Assembly (NCBI RefSeq): GCF_026274175.1 | Contig: NZ_JAPHNL010000013.1 | Span: forward strand, 17,854 to 81,853 | Source: Streptomyces beihaiensis | GTDB taxonomy: Bacteria > Actinomycetota > Actinomycetes > Streptomycetales > Streptomycetaceae | Length of the DNA: 64,000 nt | Direction of reading: 5' to 3' | Shown here: piece by piece, positions 1 to 7,539 of the stretch | Position numbering within the stretch: position 1 is the first letter of the stretch | How the letters are laid out: each line of letters starts with the position of its first letter | The notes under the pieces: model-generated | The model's input: the letters and a program-made list of their open reading frames with translations, nothing else | Databases searched by the model: none | What the model was told of the DNA's origin: nothing | Program-made: the position numbers and the translations under genes

Positions 1-858
1 CGCGAGCACCCACGCGATGGCGATCTGGGCGACGCTGACGCCCTTCTGCTCGGCGATCTTGCGCAGCCGCTCGACCAGGTCGAGGTTGTGCTGGAGGTTG
101 TCGCCCTGGAAGCGGGGGCTCATGCCGCGGAAGTCGTTCGCGGCGAGCCGCCGGTCACGGGTGAAGTGGCCGGAGATCAGGCCGCGGGAGAGCACTCCGT
201 ACGCGGTGACGCCGATGCCGAGTTCGCGGGTGGTCGGCAGGATCGACTCCTCGATGCCGCGTGAGATGAGGGAGTACTCGATCTGCAGGTCGGCGATGGG
301 CGCGGTGGCGGCGGCCCGGCGGATGGTCTCGGCGCCCACCTCGCTCAGGCCGATGTGGCGGACATGGCCCTTCTCGACCAGCTCGGCGATGGCGCCGACG
401 GTCTCCTCGACCGGTACGTCCGGGTCGAGGCGGGCGATCCGGTAGACGTCGATGTGGTCGACGCCCAGGCGCTGGAGGCTGTAGGCGGCGAAGTTCTTCA
501 CGGCCGCCGGACGCCCGTCGTAGCCGGACCAGCCGCCGTCCGGGTCGCGGAGCGCGCCGAACTTCACGCTGGTCAGCGCCTTCTCGCGGGCGGCGGCGGG
601 CGCGGTGCGCAGGGCCTCGCCGATCAGCATCTCGTTGTGCCCCATGGCGTAGAAGTCGCCGGTGTCCAGGAGGGTGATGCCCGCGTCGAGCGCGGCGTGG
701 ATGGTGGCGATGGACTCGGCGCGGTCGGCGTCGCCGTACAGCGCGGACATGCCCATGCAGCCGAGGCCGAGCGCGGAGACGGCAGGGCCGGTGGTGCCGA
801 GGGGGCGGGTGGGGACGGAGACGGTCGGGTTCTGCGGGGTCTTCTCGTTCTCGGTCAT
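1..858 (-). CDS. Aldo/keto reductase, 3' end cut by window edge
   Basis: NAD(P)H-dependent oxidoreductase of the aldo/keto reductase superfamily, AKR11/AKR13-like branch, cytosolic; the natural substrate cannot be told. The 286 visible codons read MTENEKTPQNPTVSVPTRPL, then the family pattern GLGCMGMS, the catalytic-site region DTGDFYAMGHNE (family Asp/Tyr; here DTGDFY instead of the commoner DTADxY), KFG (Lys), and a TIM-barrel continuation VDHIDVYRIARLDPDVPVEETVGA and HIGLSEVGAETIRRA. The family is usually about 320-340 residues, so roughly 40-50 residues lie outside the window. The ATG at 856-858 is the only sensible start. A 16-bp-arm inverted repeat sits 15 bp upstream and probably controls it. 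Monocistronic as far as can be seen. Function class is sure, substrate unknown. Confidence 0.9.
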   Translation of the reverse strand, partial: MTENEKTPQNPTVSVPTRPLGTTGPAVSALGLGCMGMSALYGDADRAESIATIHAALDAGITLLDTGDFYAMGHNEMLIGEALRTAPAAAREKALTSVKFGALRDPDGGWSGYDGRPAAVKNFAAYSLQRLGVDHIDVYRIARLDPDVPVEETVGAIAELVEKGHVRHIGLSEVGAETIRRAAATAPIADLQIEYSLISRGIEESILPTTRELGIGVTAYGVLSRGLISGHFTRDRRLAANDFRGMSPRFQGDNLQHNLDLVERLRKIAEQKGVSVAQIAIAWVLA

Positions 859-872
859 GGCTCCACCATGCC

Positions 873-910
873 ATGACGAATGACAGATTTCAATATCTGT
901 CATTCGTCAT
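873..910. promoter_or_regulatory. Perfect 16-bp-arm inverted repeat (operator)
   Basis: Arms 873-888 and 895-910 are exact reverse complements around the 6-base spacer TTCAAT. Each arm itself holds the direct repeat ATGAC-N2-ATGAC, so the site looks like two overlapping palindromes. It lies 15-52 bp before the aldo/keto reductase ATG, where the promoter of that gene must be. It is AT-richer than its surroundings. Best read as an operator for a TetR/MarR-type repressor encoded elsewhere; a transcript hairpin is less likely because it would sit in or before a very short leader. Confidence 0.7.
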
Positions 911-977
911 CTGTCACCGGGCGCCTCGCCGGCCGCTCTGCAGGCTCACCGCCCTGTTCGCGGGCTCACCTCTCCGT

Positions 978-1541
978 TCACAGGCCCACCGCTCCGTCGA
1001 TCCGCTCCCGCAGCAGGTCCGCGTGGCCGTTGTGGCGCGCGTACTCCTCGATCATGTGGATCACGACCCAGCGCAGCGACACCCTGCCCCGCCACGTGTC
1101 CGTGCCCTCGATGTCCAGGTCCGGCGCGGAGGCGATGAGCTCGTCCGCGAACGCCGTCTCCGCGCGCCAGGCCGTCCACGCCTCGGCCACGGCCCCCGGT
1201 CCGGCGTCCCGCGCGCCGTCGAAGTCGCCGTCCGGGTCGTCCGGGGTCGAATAGCGGGGCGGGGCGTCCTGCCCGGCCAGTACCTCGCGGAACCAGCGGC
1301 GCTCGACATCGGCCAGATGCCGTACGAGGCCGAGCAGCGACAGCGTCGACGGGGCGGCCGAACGTGTCGCCAACTCGGCCTCCACGCCCTGGCACTTCAG
1401 CTCCAGTGTGGCGCGTTGCGCGGCGAGGAACCCGGCCAGCATCCGCCGCTCCTCGCCGACGGCGGGAGCGGCGAAGCGGGCCTTTGAGGCGGGCGCGGTG
1501 AAGAGTTCGGCGCGGCGGGACGCCGGAGAGTCGGTTGTCAT
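978..1541 (-). CDS. DinB family protein
   Basis: A 187-residue DinB/YfiT-like four-helix-bundle protein (DUF664-type). Members are metal-dependent, often thiol-linked transferases or damage-inducible proteins of uncertain role. Visible family features: LLGLVRHLADVERRWFREVL (helix with the first metal-site His), and VIHMIEEYARHNGHADLLRE near the C-terminus with the second His pair, ending RIDGAVGL. Start chosen at the ATG at 1539-1541 (MTTDSPASRR); an upstream extension in the same frame runs through the next gene's territory and is a shadow. It lies 11 bp downstream of the DHFR-like gene on the same strand, so the two are probably co-transcribed. Specific substrate unknown. Confidence 0.85.
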   Translation of the reverse strand: MTTDSPASRRAELFTAPASKARFAAPAVGEERRMLAGFLAAQRATLELKCQGVEAELATRSAAPSTLSLLGLVRHLADVERRWFREVLAGQDAPPRYSTPDDPDGDFDGARDAGPGAVAEAWTAWRAETAFADELIASAPDLDIEGTDTWRGRVSLRWVVIHMIEEYARHNGHADLLRERIDGAVGL

Positions 1542-1552
1542 ACGGCAAGACG

Positions 1553-2152
1553 CTACGACCGCTCCCCGGCCCTGCGGTACGTGCACACCTGGACGCCCTT
1601 GTCGCTGGTGGTCGTCGAGGTCAGTTCGAGCGTGCGCAGGGCGCCGTCCGCCGGGAAGATCGACTTTCCGCCGCCGAGCAGCACCGGCATGATCACCAGC
1701 GTGAGCTCGTCCGCCAGGTCGGCGCCGATCAGGGCGCGGGCCAGGGTCGGGCTGCCCATCAGGAGCAGGTCGCCGCCCTCGGCATCGCGCAGCTTGCGCA
1801 GGTGGGAGACGGCCTCGGCACCCGGGATCAGCGTGGTGTTGTTCCAGGTCAGATCGGACTCGGTGAGCGTGTTCGACACCACGTACTTCTTGATCGCGTT
1901 CATCTTGTCGGCGAACGGGTCGCCCGCCCGCTCCGGCCACGCCCCGGCCATCACCGACCAGGTGCGACGCCCGAACAGCAGCGCCTCCGCCGACTCCAGT
2001 TGACCCGTGAACGCCCCGCCGACGACCTCCGGGTCGAAGAACTGGTGCGACCAGCCACCGTGGGCGAAGCCGCCGTCCGTGTCCTCGTCGGGGCCGCCGG
2101 GCGCCTGCACGACACCGTCCAGGCTCATGAACTCGCTGATGACGATCCGCAT
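1553..2152 (-). CDS. Dihydrofolate reductase family protein
   Basis: A 199-residue protein of the RibD C-terminal / DHFR-fold family (YwjB/YyaP-like), expected to bind NADPH; these proteins are not the housekeeping folate enzyme. MRIVISEFMSLDGVVQAPGG is the typical N-terminal strand and substrate loop; LLFGRRTWSVM and GDLLLMGSPTLARALI are the conserved nucleotide-binding stretches, followed by DELTLVIMPVLLGGGKSIFP. The start is fixed by an AAGGAG site six bases before the ATG at 2150-2152; a longer in-frame reading (to 2284) has no support. Upstream, 2153-2325 holds no gene, only short GTCCGTCG-type repeats. Likely operon with the DinB gene downstream. Confidence 0.88.
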   Translation of the reverse strand: MRIVISEFMSLDGVVQAPGGPDEDTDGGFAHGGWSHQFFDPEVVGGAFTGQLESAEALLFGRRTWSVMAGAWPERAGDPFADKMNAIKKYVVSNTLTESDLTWNNTTLIPGAEAVSHLRKLRDAEGGDLLLMGSPTLARALIGADLADELTLVIMPVLLGGGKSIFPADGALRTLELTSTTTSDKGVQVCTYRRAGERS

Positions 2153-2325
2153 GATGGTCTCCTTGTGGGCTGTGAGGGGGGCTATGGGTCCGTCGGTCCG
2201 TCGGTCGGCCCGTCGGGTCAGTACACCCGACGTCCGTTCGTAAGTCTGTCGGTTGTGTGGACCGGACCCGGCCCGAGAACTCATCGGTGTCGTCGGCGTG
2301 TTTTTCCGCGAGCGCGCCTCGGCGC

Positions 2326-3831
2326 CTACTTCACCGTCCGGGGCAGCCGCAGGCTCAGCCCCACCGTCAGGGCCACCGCGGCGAGCTGGGCCAGGAGCGT
2401 GGCCACCAGAGCGTCGCGCATGCCCATGCCGGGGACCAGCGAGAGGAACAGGGAGCCCAGCGTGGCCACGCCGAGCGCCAACGCCGCCTGCTGCGCCGTC
2501 GTCATCACGCCGCCGCCGACACCCGCCCGCTGCGCCGGTACCTCGGAGAGGATGACCCGGAAGAGGATGGGCAGTTGCAGCGCCTGACCCGCACCGGCGA
2601 GCGCCGCGCCCGGGAGCAGCTGCACGGTGCCGAGGTCAGGCCAGGTGCGCCACGCGGCGAGCGCGATCAGCGCCACCCCCGCCGCCTGTGCGAGCCCGCC
2701 GACCGTGATCACCCGGGTGCCCCACCGGGCCACCAGGCGCGGACCGGCGAGCGACACCGCGAAGAAGACCAGCGCCATGGGCGCGAGTGCCAGGCCCGCG
2801 CGGGTCGCGCTCTGCCCCTCGCCCTGCTGCAACGCCACCGCGATCACGAACATGAAGCCGCTGAACCCGACCGAGAACGGCAGCACCATCACGATGCCCC
2901 TGCGCAGGGACGTGAGGCGGAAGAGGGACGGCGGGACCAGCGGTGTGCGGCCCGCGCGGTCCGCCCGGCGCTCCACCGCGTAGAAGGCGTACGAGAGCGG
3001 TACGAACGCGGCGAGCGACAGCCACGTCCACAGCGGCCACCCCGCCGACCGGCCCTCCGTCAGCGGAGCGAGGAGCGCGAGGAGGGCCAGGGTGAGCAGC
3101 ACCGTGCCGGGGCCGTCGACCGGCTCCGGGCGCGGCGAGCGGGTCTCGGGGACCGTACGGCCCGTGAGGATCAGGGCGAGCACGACCACGGGCACGTTGA
3201 CGAGGAACACCGAGCGCCAGCCCGTGCCGAGCACGTCCGCCGAGACCAGGACGCCGCCGAGTACCTGCCCGGTCACCATCGACAGGCCCGCCGTGGCGCC
3301 GTACATGCTCATCGCGCGCGCCCGGTGCCGCCCGGTCGTCGTGGCCTGCACGGTCGCCAGGACCTGCGGCAGCATCGCCGCCGCGGCCGCGCCCTGCGCC
3401 ACCCGCGCCGCGACCAGGGTCCACGCGGTCGGCGCGAGGCCGCAGGCCAGCGAGGTCAGGCCGAATGCCGCCATGCCCCCGAGGAACAGGCGGCGGCGGC
3501 CGAGGAGATCGCCGAGGCGGCCGCCCAGGACGAGCAGAACGGCGTACGCGATGCCGTAACCGGCGACGACCAGTTCGAGAACCGGTTCACTCGCCGAGAG
3601 GTCGCGGTCGATCGTGGGCAGGGCGACGTTGACGATGAAGAAGTCGATGAGCGGCAGGGCGGCGCCGAGGAGCACGGTGAAGAGGCCAGGGCCGCTGAGC
3701 GTGGTCGTGCCGACCGGCGCGGCGGGTGCGACCGGCGGCCGCTGTGTCGAGGGAGCCGATGAAAGCGAGGACGAGGACGAGGAGGAGGGGGACGGCGAGG
3801 GCGAGGACGAGGTGGATGTCGAGGTGGACAT
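2326..3831 (-). CDS. MFS transporter, DHA2 (EmrB/QacA) type
   Basis: A 501-residue drug:H+ antiporter of the 14-helix DHA2 family in the cytoplasmic membrane. Visible motifs: IDFFIVNVALPTIDRDL in helix 1, motif A GGRLGDLLGRRRLF in the loop between helices 2 and 3, motif B RVAQGAAAAA, and motif C GLSMVTGQVLGG that marks exporters. The first ~47 residues are a Ser/Pro low-complexity leader from a simple-sequence DNA run. Start taken at the ATG at 3829-3831; the sequence around it (Asp-Ala-Met) matches the paralogous exporter at 6470. Divergent from a MmyB-type regulator at 3933, which probably senses the exported compound. The 4935-6470 / 6572 pair repeats this arrangement. Confidence 0.9.
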   Translation of the reverse strand: MSTSTSTSSSPSPSPSSSSSSSLSSAPSTQRPPVAPAAPVGTTTLSGPGLFTVLLGAALPLIDFFIVNVALPTIDRDLSASEPVLELVVAGYGIAYAVLLVLGGRLGDLLGRRRLFLGGMAAFGLTSLACGLAPTAWTLVAARVAQGAAAAAMLPQVLATVQATTTGRHRARAMSMYGATAGLSMVTGQVLGGVLVSADVLGTGWRSVFLVNVPVVVLALILTGRTVPETRSPRPEPVDGPGTVLLTLALLALLAPLTEGRSAGWPLWTWLSLAAFVPLSYAFYAVERRADRAGRTPLVPPSLFRLTSLRRGIVMVLPFSVGFSGFMFVIAVALQQGEGQSATRAGLALAPMALVFFAVSLAGPRLVARWGTRVITVGGLAQAAGVALIALAAWRTWPDLGTVQLLPGAALAGAGQALQLPILFRVILSEVPAQRAGVGGGVMTTAQQAALALGVATLGSLFLSLVPGMGMRDALVATLLAQLAAVALTVGLSLRLPRTVK

Positions 3832-3859
3832 GGCATCGAGAGTCCACCACCCCTCAAGG

Positions 3860-3932
3860 TGGTACCAGAGTGTTCTTATCCTGGTAGAAGTCCTACCTGG
3901 AAACAGGACCACCGCTTCGGCATGCTGGCAGC
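3860..3932. promoter_or_regulatory. Shared operator and leaderless promoter, module 1
   Basis: Between exporter and regulator. TACCAG (3863-3868) and CTGGTA (3881-3886) form an inverted repeat; GGTAG (3883-3887) faces CTACC (3893-3897), with TACCTGG ending the box at 3900. Downstream, TGGAAA (3898-3903), 17 bases, then CATGCT (3921-3926) gives a -35/-10 pair, and the regulator ATG follows after six bases, so its mRNA is probably leaderless. The same elements with the same spacings recur at 6502-6571. Confidence 0.65.
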
Positions 3933-4898
3933 ATGACCGTCATGACGCACGACGAGTTCGCGGCGAACCAGACGTACCCGGCGCGGCAGACGGGGCAGAC
4001 GCAGCAGGCGCGGCACGCGCAGCCGGTGGACACGCCCGCCGAGATCCGCCGCCACGAACTGGCCGGGTTTCTGCGCAGCCGCCGCGAGCGCATCGCGCCC
4101 GAGGACGTCGGCCTGCCGCGCGGGCGGCGCCGCCGCACGCCCGGCCTGCGCCGCGAGGAGGTCGCACAGCTCTCCGCGGTCGGGGTCACCTGGTACACGT
4201 GGCTGGAGCAGGGCCGCGACATCCAGGTCTCGGCGCAGGTGCTCGACGCGCTCGCCCGCACGCTGCGGCTCGACGCCAGCGAGCGCGCCCACCTGTTCGG
4301 CCTGGCCGGGGCGATCGACCCGACACCGGCGGCGAGCTGCACCCCGCTCAGCCCCGAACTGGTCGCCATGATGCGGCAGCTGGAGCCGTACCCGGCCTGT
4401 GTGCAGAACAGCCGCTACGACATCGTCGCCCACAACCGCACGTACGGGATGCTCCTGTGCGACCTGGACGAGGTCCCGGCCGAGGACCGCAACTGCATGC
4501 TCCTCGCCTTCACGCACGACGCCTGGCGCAGCTCGCTCATCGACCGTGACGAGGTGCTCGCCAACATGGCCGCCAAGTTCCGTGCCACGATGGCCGATCA
4601 CCTCGGGGAGCCCGCCTGGAAGCTGCTCATCAAGCGGCTCACCGACGACTCCGCCGAGTTCCGTGAGGTGTGGGAGCGGCACGAGGTGCGAGGCTCCTTC
4701 CCCAGCAAGGTCAAGCACTTCCGCAACGCGCACGTCGGCCGGGTGGACGTCGTCCACACGGACCTGTGGCTCGGCCGGGACGGCGGCGCGCGCCTGGTGA
4801 CGTACACGCCGCACGACGACGAGACCCGTGCCCGCCTGGAGAAGCTCCACGACCTCGCCCTCGCGCGGGAGGCCGCGCGGGAGGCCCCGCGGGGCTGA
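3933..4898 (+). CDS. MmyB-type helix-turn-helix regulator
   Basis: A 321-residue cytosolic regulator: Xre-type HTH (about residues 40-105, containing LRREEVAQLSAVGVTWYTWL, with the family-typical WYTWLEQGR) followed by the MmyB-like ligand-binding domain (about 115-305: YPACVQNSRYDIVAHNRTYG, then AWKLLIKRLTDDSAEFREVW). In characterised Streptomyces relatives this domain binds a fatty-acid-like ligand. Divergent from the DHA2 exporter at 3831; local regulator of it by inference. The first ~35 residues are Gln/Thr-rich and probably disordered. A second ATG lies at 3942; the first is preferred because CATGCT at -12 to -7 fits a leaderless start. Paralog of the gene at 6572. Confidence 0.88.
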   Translation: MTVMTHDEFAANQTYPARQTGQTQQARHAQPVDTPAEIRRHELAGFLRSRRERIAPEDVGLPRGRRRRTPGLRREEVAQLSAVGVTWYTWLEQGRDIQVSAQVLDALARTLRLDASERAHLFGLAGAIDPTPAASCTPLSPELVAMMRQLEPYPACVQNSRYDIVAHNRTYGMLLCDLDEVPAEDRNCMLLAFTHDAWRSSLIDRDEVLANMAAKFRATMADHLGEPAWKLLIKRLTDDSAEFREVWERHEVRGSFPSKVKHFRNAHVGRVDVVHTDLWLGRDGGARLVTYTPHDDETRARLEKLHDLALAREAAREAPRG

Positions 4899-4917
4899 GC
4901 GGCCGCTCGGCGGCCGC
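4899..4917. terminator. Short hairpin between convergent genes
   Basis: GCGGCCGC (4899-4906) and GCGGCCGC (4910-4917) pair around a 3-base loop immediately after the regulator stop codon and 18 bp before the stop of the convergent exporter. No T-run. Could serve both genes; could also be chance in GC-rich DNA. Confidence 0.4.
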
Positions 4918-4934
4918 CGTGTCGCCGCGCGGGC

Positions 4935-6470
4935 TCACGCCCCCGTCGACGCCCGCGTGGCCGCCGCGTCCTTCGGATCCTCCAGGCCCTCCGCCGTCCG
5001 CCGGGCCGTCTCGCGCGCCCACCGGCCGCTGGTCAGCGCGCCGAGCAGCAGCACCGCGAGGCCGCACCCGGCGATGATCCACCAGCAGGCCCGGCTCGCC
5101 CCGACGAACGCCTTCACGTACGGCGATCCGGCGATGCCCGAGGCGAGCACCGCGCCGATCACGGCGACGCCGAGCGTCGAGCCGACCTGCCGACTGGTCG
5201 AGGCGACGGCCGCTGCCACGCCCGCCTGCGCGCGCGGCATGCCGGAGACGGCGGTGTTGGTGATCGGCGCGTTGACGAAGCCGAAGCCCAGGCCGAACAG
5301 GACGTAGCCGAGGAACAGGGTGGTGTCCGACGTCTCCGCGTCGAACGCGGCGAACAGCACCCCGCTCGCCGTCATCGCCGCGCCCGCGACCAGCAGCGGT
5401 GTCCGCGGACCCCGGCTGCCGACCAGCCGGCCCGAGACCGGCCCGCACACCAGCGTCATCCCCGCCATCGGCAGCATCCACAGACCCGCGTGCAGCGCGT
5501 CCAGGCCCCGTACGTCCTGGAGGTACAGCGTGGACACGAACAGGAAACCGCCGAGCGCCGCGAACGCGCCGATCGCGATGACCGTGGCGCCGCTGAACGG
5601 TGCCGAGCGGAAGAACCGCAGGTCGATGAGGGGCTCCTCGCGGCGCGGCTCGTAGCCGATGATGCCGGTCAGCGCGGCGAGGGCCACCGCCGCGAAGACC
5701 ATGATCCGTACCGAGGTCCACCCCGCGTGCGGGCCCTCGATGATCGCGTACGTCAGCGAGCCCAGCAGCGCGATCATGAGCAGCTGCCCGACCGGGTCGG
5801 GGCGGCGGGCCTTGGGGGCGCGGGACTCCGGGACGAACCTCCACGTCAGCAGCAGGGCCGCGAGGCCGACGGGCAGATTGACCCAGAAGATCGAGCGCCA
5901 GCCGACGGAATCCACGAGCAGCCCGCCCACCAGCGGGCCCGCGGCCATCGAGAGACCGACGACACCGCCCCACACCCCGATGGCGCGAGCGCGCTCGCGC
6001 GGGTCGGTGAAGGTGTTCGTGATGATCGACATGGCGACCGGGTTGAGCATCGAACCGCCGATCGCCTGCACCATCCGGAAGGCGACCAGCGCGTTCAGGT
6101 TCGGCGCCAGCGAGCAGGCCACCGAGGCGGCCGTGAACAGCGTCAGACCGATCATGAAGATCCTGCGCCGGCCGATCCGGTCGGCGGTCGACCCGGCCAG
6201 CATCAGCAGCGAGGCGAGTACCAGGGTGTAGGCGTCGATCGTCCATTGCATGCCCGGCAACGTGGCGCCGAAGTCCTTCGCCATGGACGGGAGGGCGACA
6301 TTCAGGATGGTGACGTCGAGGCTGACGATCAGCAGGCTCATGCAGCAGATCGCCAGGACGAGCATCCGCCTGCCGTGCGAGAGCGGGACCACTGCATCGG
6401 GCATGTATTCGACGGTATCCCGATCCTGTCCAGGCCGGGAACGTGAGGTCGTGGAGGAGCTGGAGGTCAT
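4935..6470 (-). CDS. MFS transporter, DHA2 type (paralog 2)
   Basis: A 511-residue 14-helix drug:H+ antiporter. Helix 1 SLLIVSLDVTILNVALPSMA, motif A AGSTADRIGRRRIF, motif B RMVQAIGGSMLN, motif C GLSMAAGPLVGG, then WVNLPVGLAALLL. Start chosen at the ATG at 6468-6470 because the preceding TCGATGCC is shared with the exporter at 3831; an ATG at 6482 (4 codons longer) sits only 2 bases after a GAGGAG and is the alternative. Convergent with the regulator at 4898, divergent from the regulator at 6572. It is closer in architecture to its partner module than to the MFS protein at 59620. Substrate unknown; probably a small hydrophobic toxin or metabolite. Confidence 0.9.
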   Translation of the reverse strand: MTSSSSTTSRSRPGQDRDTVEYMPDAVVPLSHGRRMLVLAICCMSLLIVSLDVTILNVALPSMAKDFGATLPGMQWTIDAYTLVLASLLMLAGSTADRIGRRRIFMIGLTLFTAASVACSLAPNLNALVAFRMVQAIGGSMLNPVAMSIITNTFTDPRERARAIGVWGGVVGLSMAAGPLVGGLLVDSVGWRSIFWVNLPVGLAALLLTWRFVPESRAPKARRPDPVGQLLMIALLGSLTYAIIEGPHAGWTSVRIMVFAAVALAALTGIIGYEPRREEPLIDLRFFRSAPFSGATVIAIGAFAALGGFLFVSTLYLQDVRGLDALHAGLWMLPMAGMTLVCGPVSGRLVGSRGPRTPLLVAGAAMTASGVLFAAFDAETSDTTLFLGYVLFGLGFGFVNAPITNTAVSGMPRAQAGVAAAVASTSRQVGSTLGVAVIGAVLASGIAGSPYVKAFVGASRACWWIIAGCGLAVLLLGALTSGRWARETARRTAEGLEDPKDAAATRASTGA

Positions 6471-6498
6471 GGCATCGACCATCGCTCCTCACTCAACC

Positions 6499-6571
6499 GG
6501 GTACCAGAGTCAGCTCATCCTGTTACAGGCAGTACCTGGCAACGGGATGGCGCCGGGAGCATCCTGGTGAC
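6499..6571. promoter_or_regulatory. Shared operator and leaderless promoter, module 2
   Basis: TACCAG (6502-6507), CTGTTA (6520-6525, a degenerate partner of CTGGTA in module 1) and TACCTGG (6533-6539) lie at exactly the spacings seen at 3863-3900. TGGCAA (6537-6542), a 17-base spacer and CATCCT (6560-6565) form the promoter, followed by six bases and the regulator ATG. The conservation of both spacing and sequence between two diverged modules argues that this box is the regulator's binding site. Confidence 0.65.
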
Positions 6572-7489
6572 ATGACCGCCACCGCCCCCACAGCGACGAC
6601 CGCGGCCGCCGCGGACGAGGCCCGCCGCGCCGAACTGGCCGCGTTTCTGCGCAGCCGCCGCGAACGCATCAGCCCCGAGCAGGCGGGTCTGCCGCGCACC
6701 GCCCGCCGCCGCACGCCCGGCCTGCGCCGCGAGGAGGTCGCGCACCTCGCCGCGGTCGGTGTGACCTGGTACACGTGGCTGGAGCAGGGCCGCGCCATCA
6801 ACGTGTCACCGGGCGTGCTCGACGCCGTCGCCCGCGCGCTCCAGATGGACCCGACCGAGCGGTCCCACGCCTTCGCGCTGGCCGGCGTCAGCGACCCGCG
6901 GGCCGAGACCGCGTGCACGACCATCACCGCCGCGACGCTGCGCACCATGCACAAGCTGGCGCCCTTCCCGGCCACGGTGAAGAACGCCCGCTACGACATC
7001 CTGGCCTGGAACCAGCCCTACGCCGACGTCTTCGGAGACCCCGCCGAGCTCGCCCCCGAGCACCGCAACGGGCTGTGGCTGATGGCCATGAGCGAGCGCT
7101 GGCGCACCCAGTGCGTGGAGCGGGACGTGATGCTGCCCGCCATCGTCGCGAAATTCCGCCAGGCCATGACCGAGCACCTCGCCGAGCCCGCGTGGAAGGA
7201 GCGGCTCGACATGCTGCTGGCGGCGTCGGAGGAGTTCCGCGCGCTGTGGGAGCTGCACGACGTCGCGCCGATGACCCCGCACGTCAAGCGGTATCTGCAC
7301 CCCGACCCGGAGATCGGGATGCTCCGCCTGGAACACCGGCACCTGTGGCTGTCGCCGGACCGGAGCGCCAAGCGCCTGGTCGCGTGCGTGCCCGTGGACG
7401 ACGAGAGCGAGGAACGCCTGGAGAGGCTGGCCGCCCGGACCGGGGCTGCCCGGACCGGGGCTGCCCGCACCGGGACGCTCGCCGGGTGA
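6572..7489 (+). CDS. MmyB-type helix-turn-helix regulator (paralog 2)
   Basis: A 305-residue paralog of the gene at 3933: HTH at about residues 20-90 (LRREEVAHLAAVGVTWYTWL), MmyB-like ligand domain at about 100-290 (FPATVKNARYDILAWNQPYA; AWKERLDMLLAASEEFRALW). Start at the ATG six bases after the -10-like CATCCT; longer upstream reading discarded because it crosses the promoter. The C-terminus carries a small in-frame duplication (ARTGAARTGAARTG, from a 15-bp direct repeat near 7436-7470). Probably autoregulates and controls the divergent exporter. dusB follows 50 bp downstream with its own ribosome site. Confidence 0.88.
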   Translation: MTATAPTATTAAAADEARRAELAAFLRSRRERISPEQAGLPRTARRRTPGLRREEVAHLAAVGVTWYTWLEQGRAINVSPGVLDAVARALQMDPTERSHAFALAGVSDPRAETACTTITAATLRTMHKLAPFPATVKNARYDILAWNQPYADVFGDPAELAPEHRNGLWLMAMSERWRTQCVERDVMLPAIVAKFRQAMTEHLAEPAWKERLDMLLAASEEFRALWELHDVAPMTPHVKRYLHPDPEIGMLRLEHRHLWLSPDRSAKRLVACVPVDDESEERLERLAARTGAARTGAARTGTLAG

Positions 7490-7539
7490 GCCACAATGGA
7501 ACCTTGCCCCCTGCCCCGTACGCTCCGGAGAGCCCCGCG

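Noticed and set aside
155-874. Minus-strand 239-codon frame over the aldo/keto reductase
   Set aside because: Arg/His/Pro-rich shadow of the real reductase frame, typical of high-GC DNA.
2257-3762. Plus-strand 501-codon frame antisense to the MFS gene
   Set aside because: Extreme Arg/Gln/Glu bias, no domain, wholly opposite a well-supported exporter.
7500-7539. Leaderless promoter (CACAAT) for dusB
   Set aside because: CACAAT at about 7492-7497 is over 40 bases from the ATG, and a normal GGAG site precedes the start; it may still be a -10 for a short leader.
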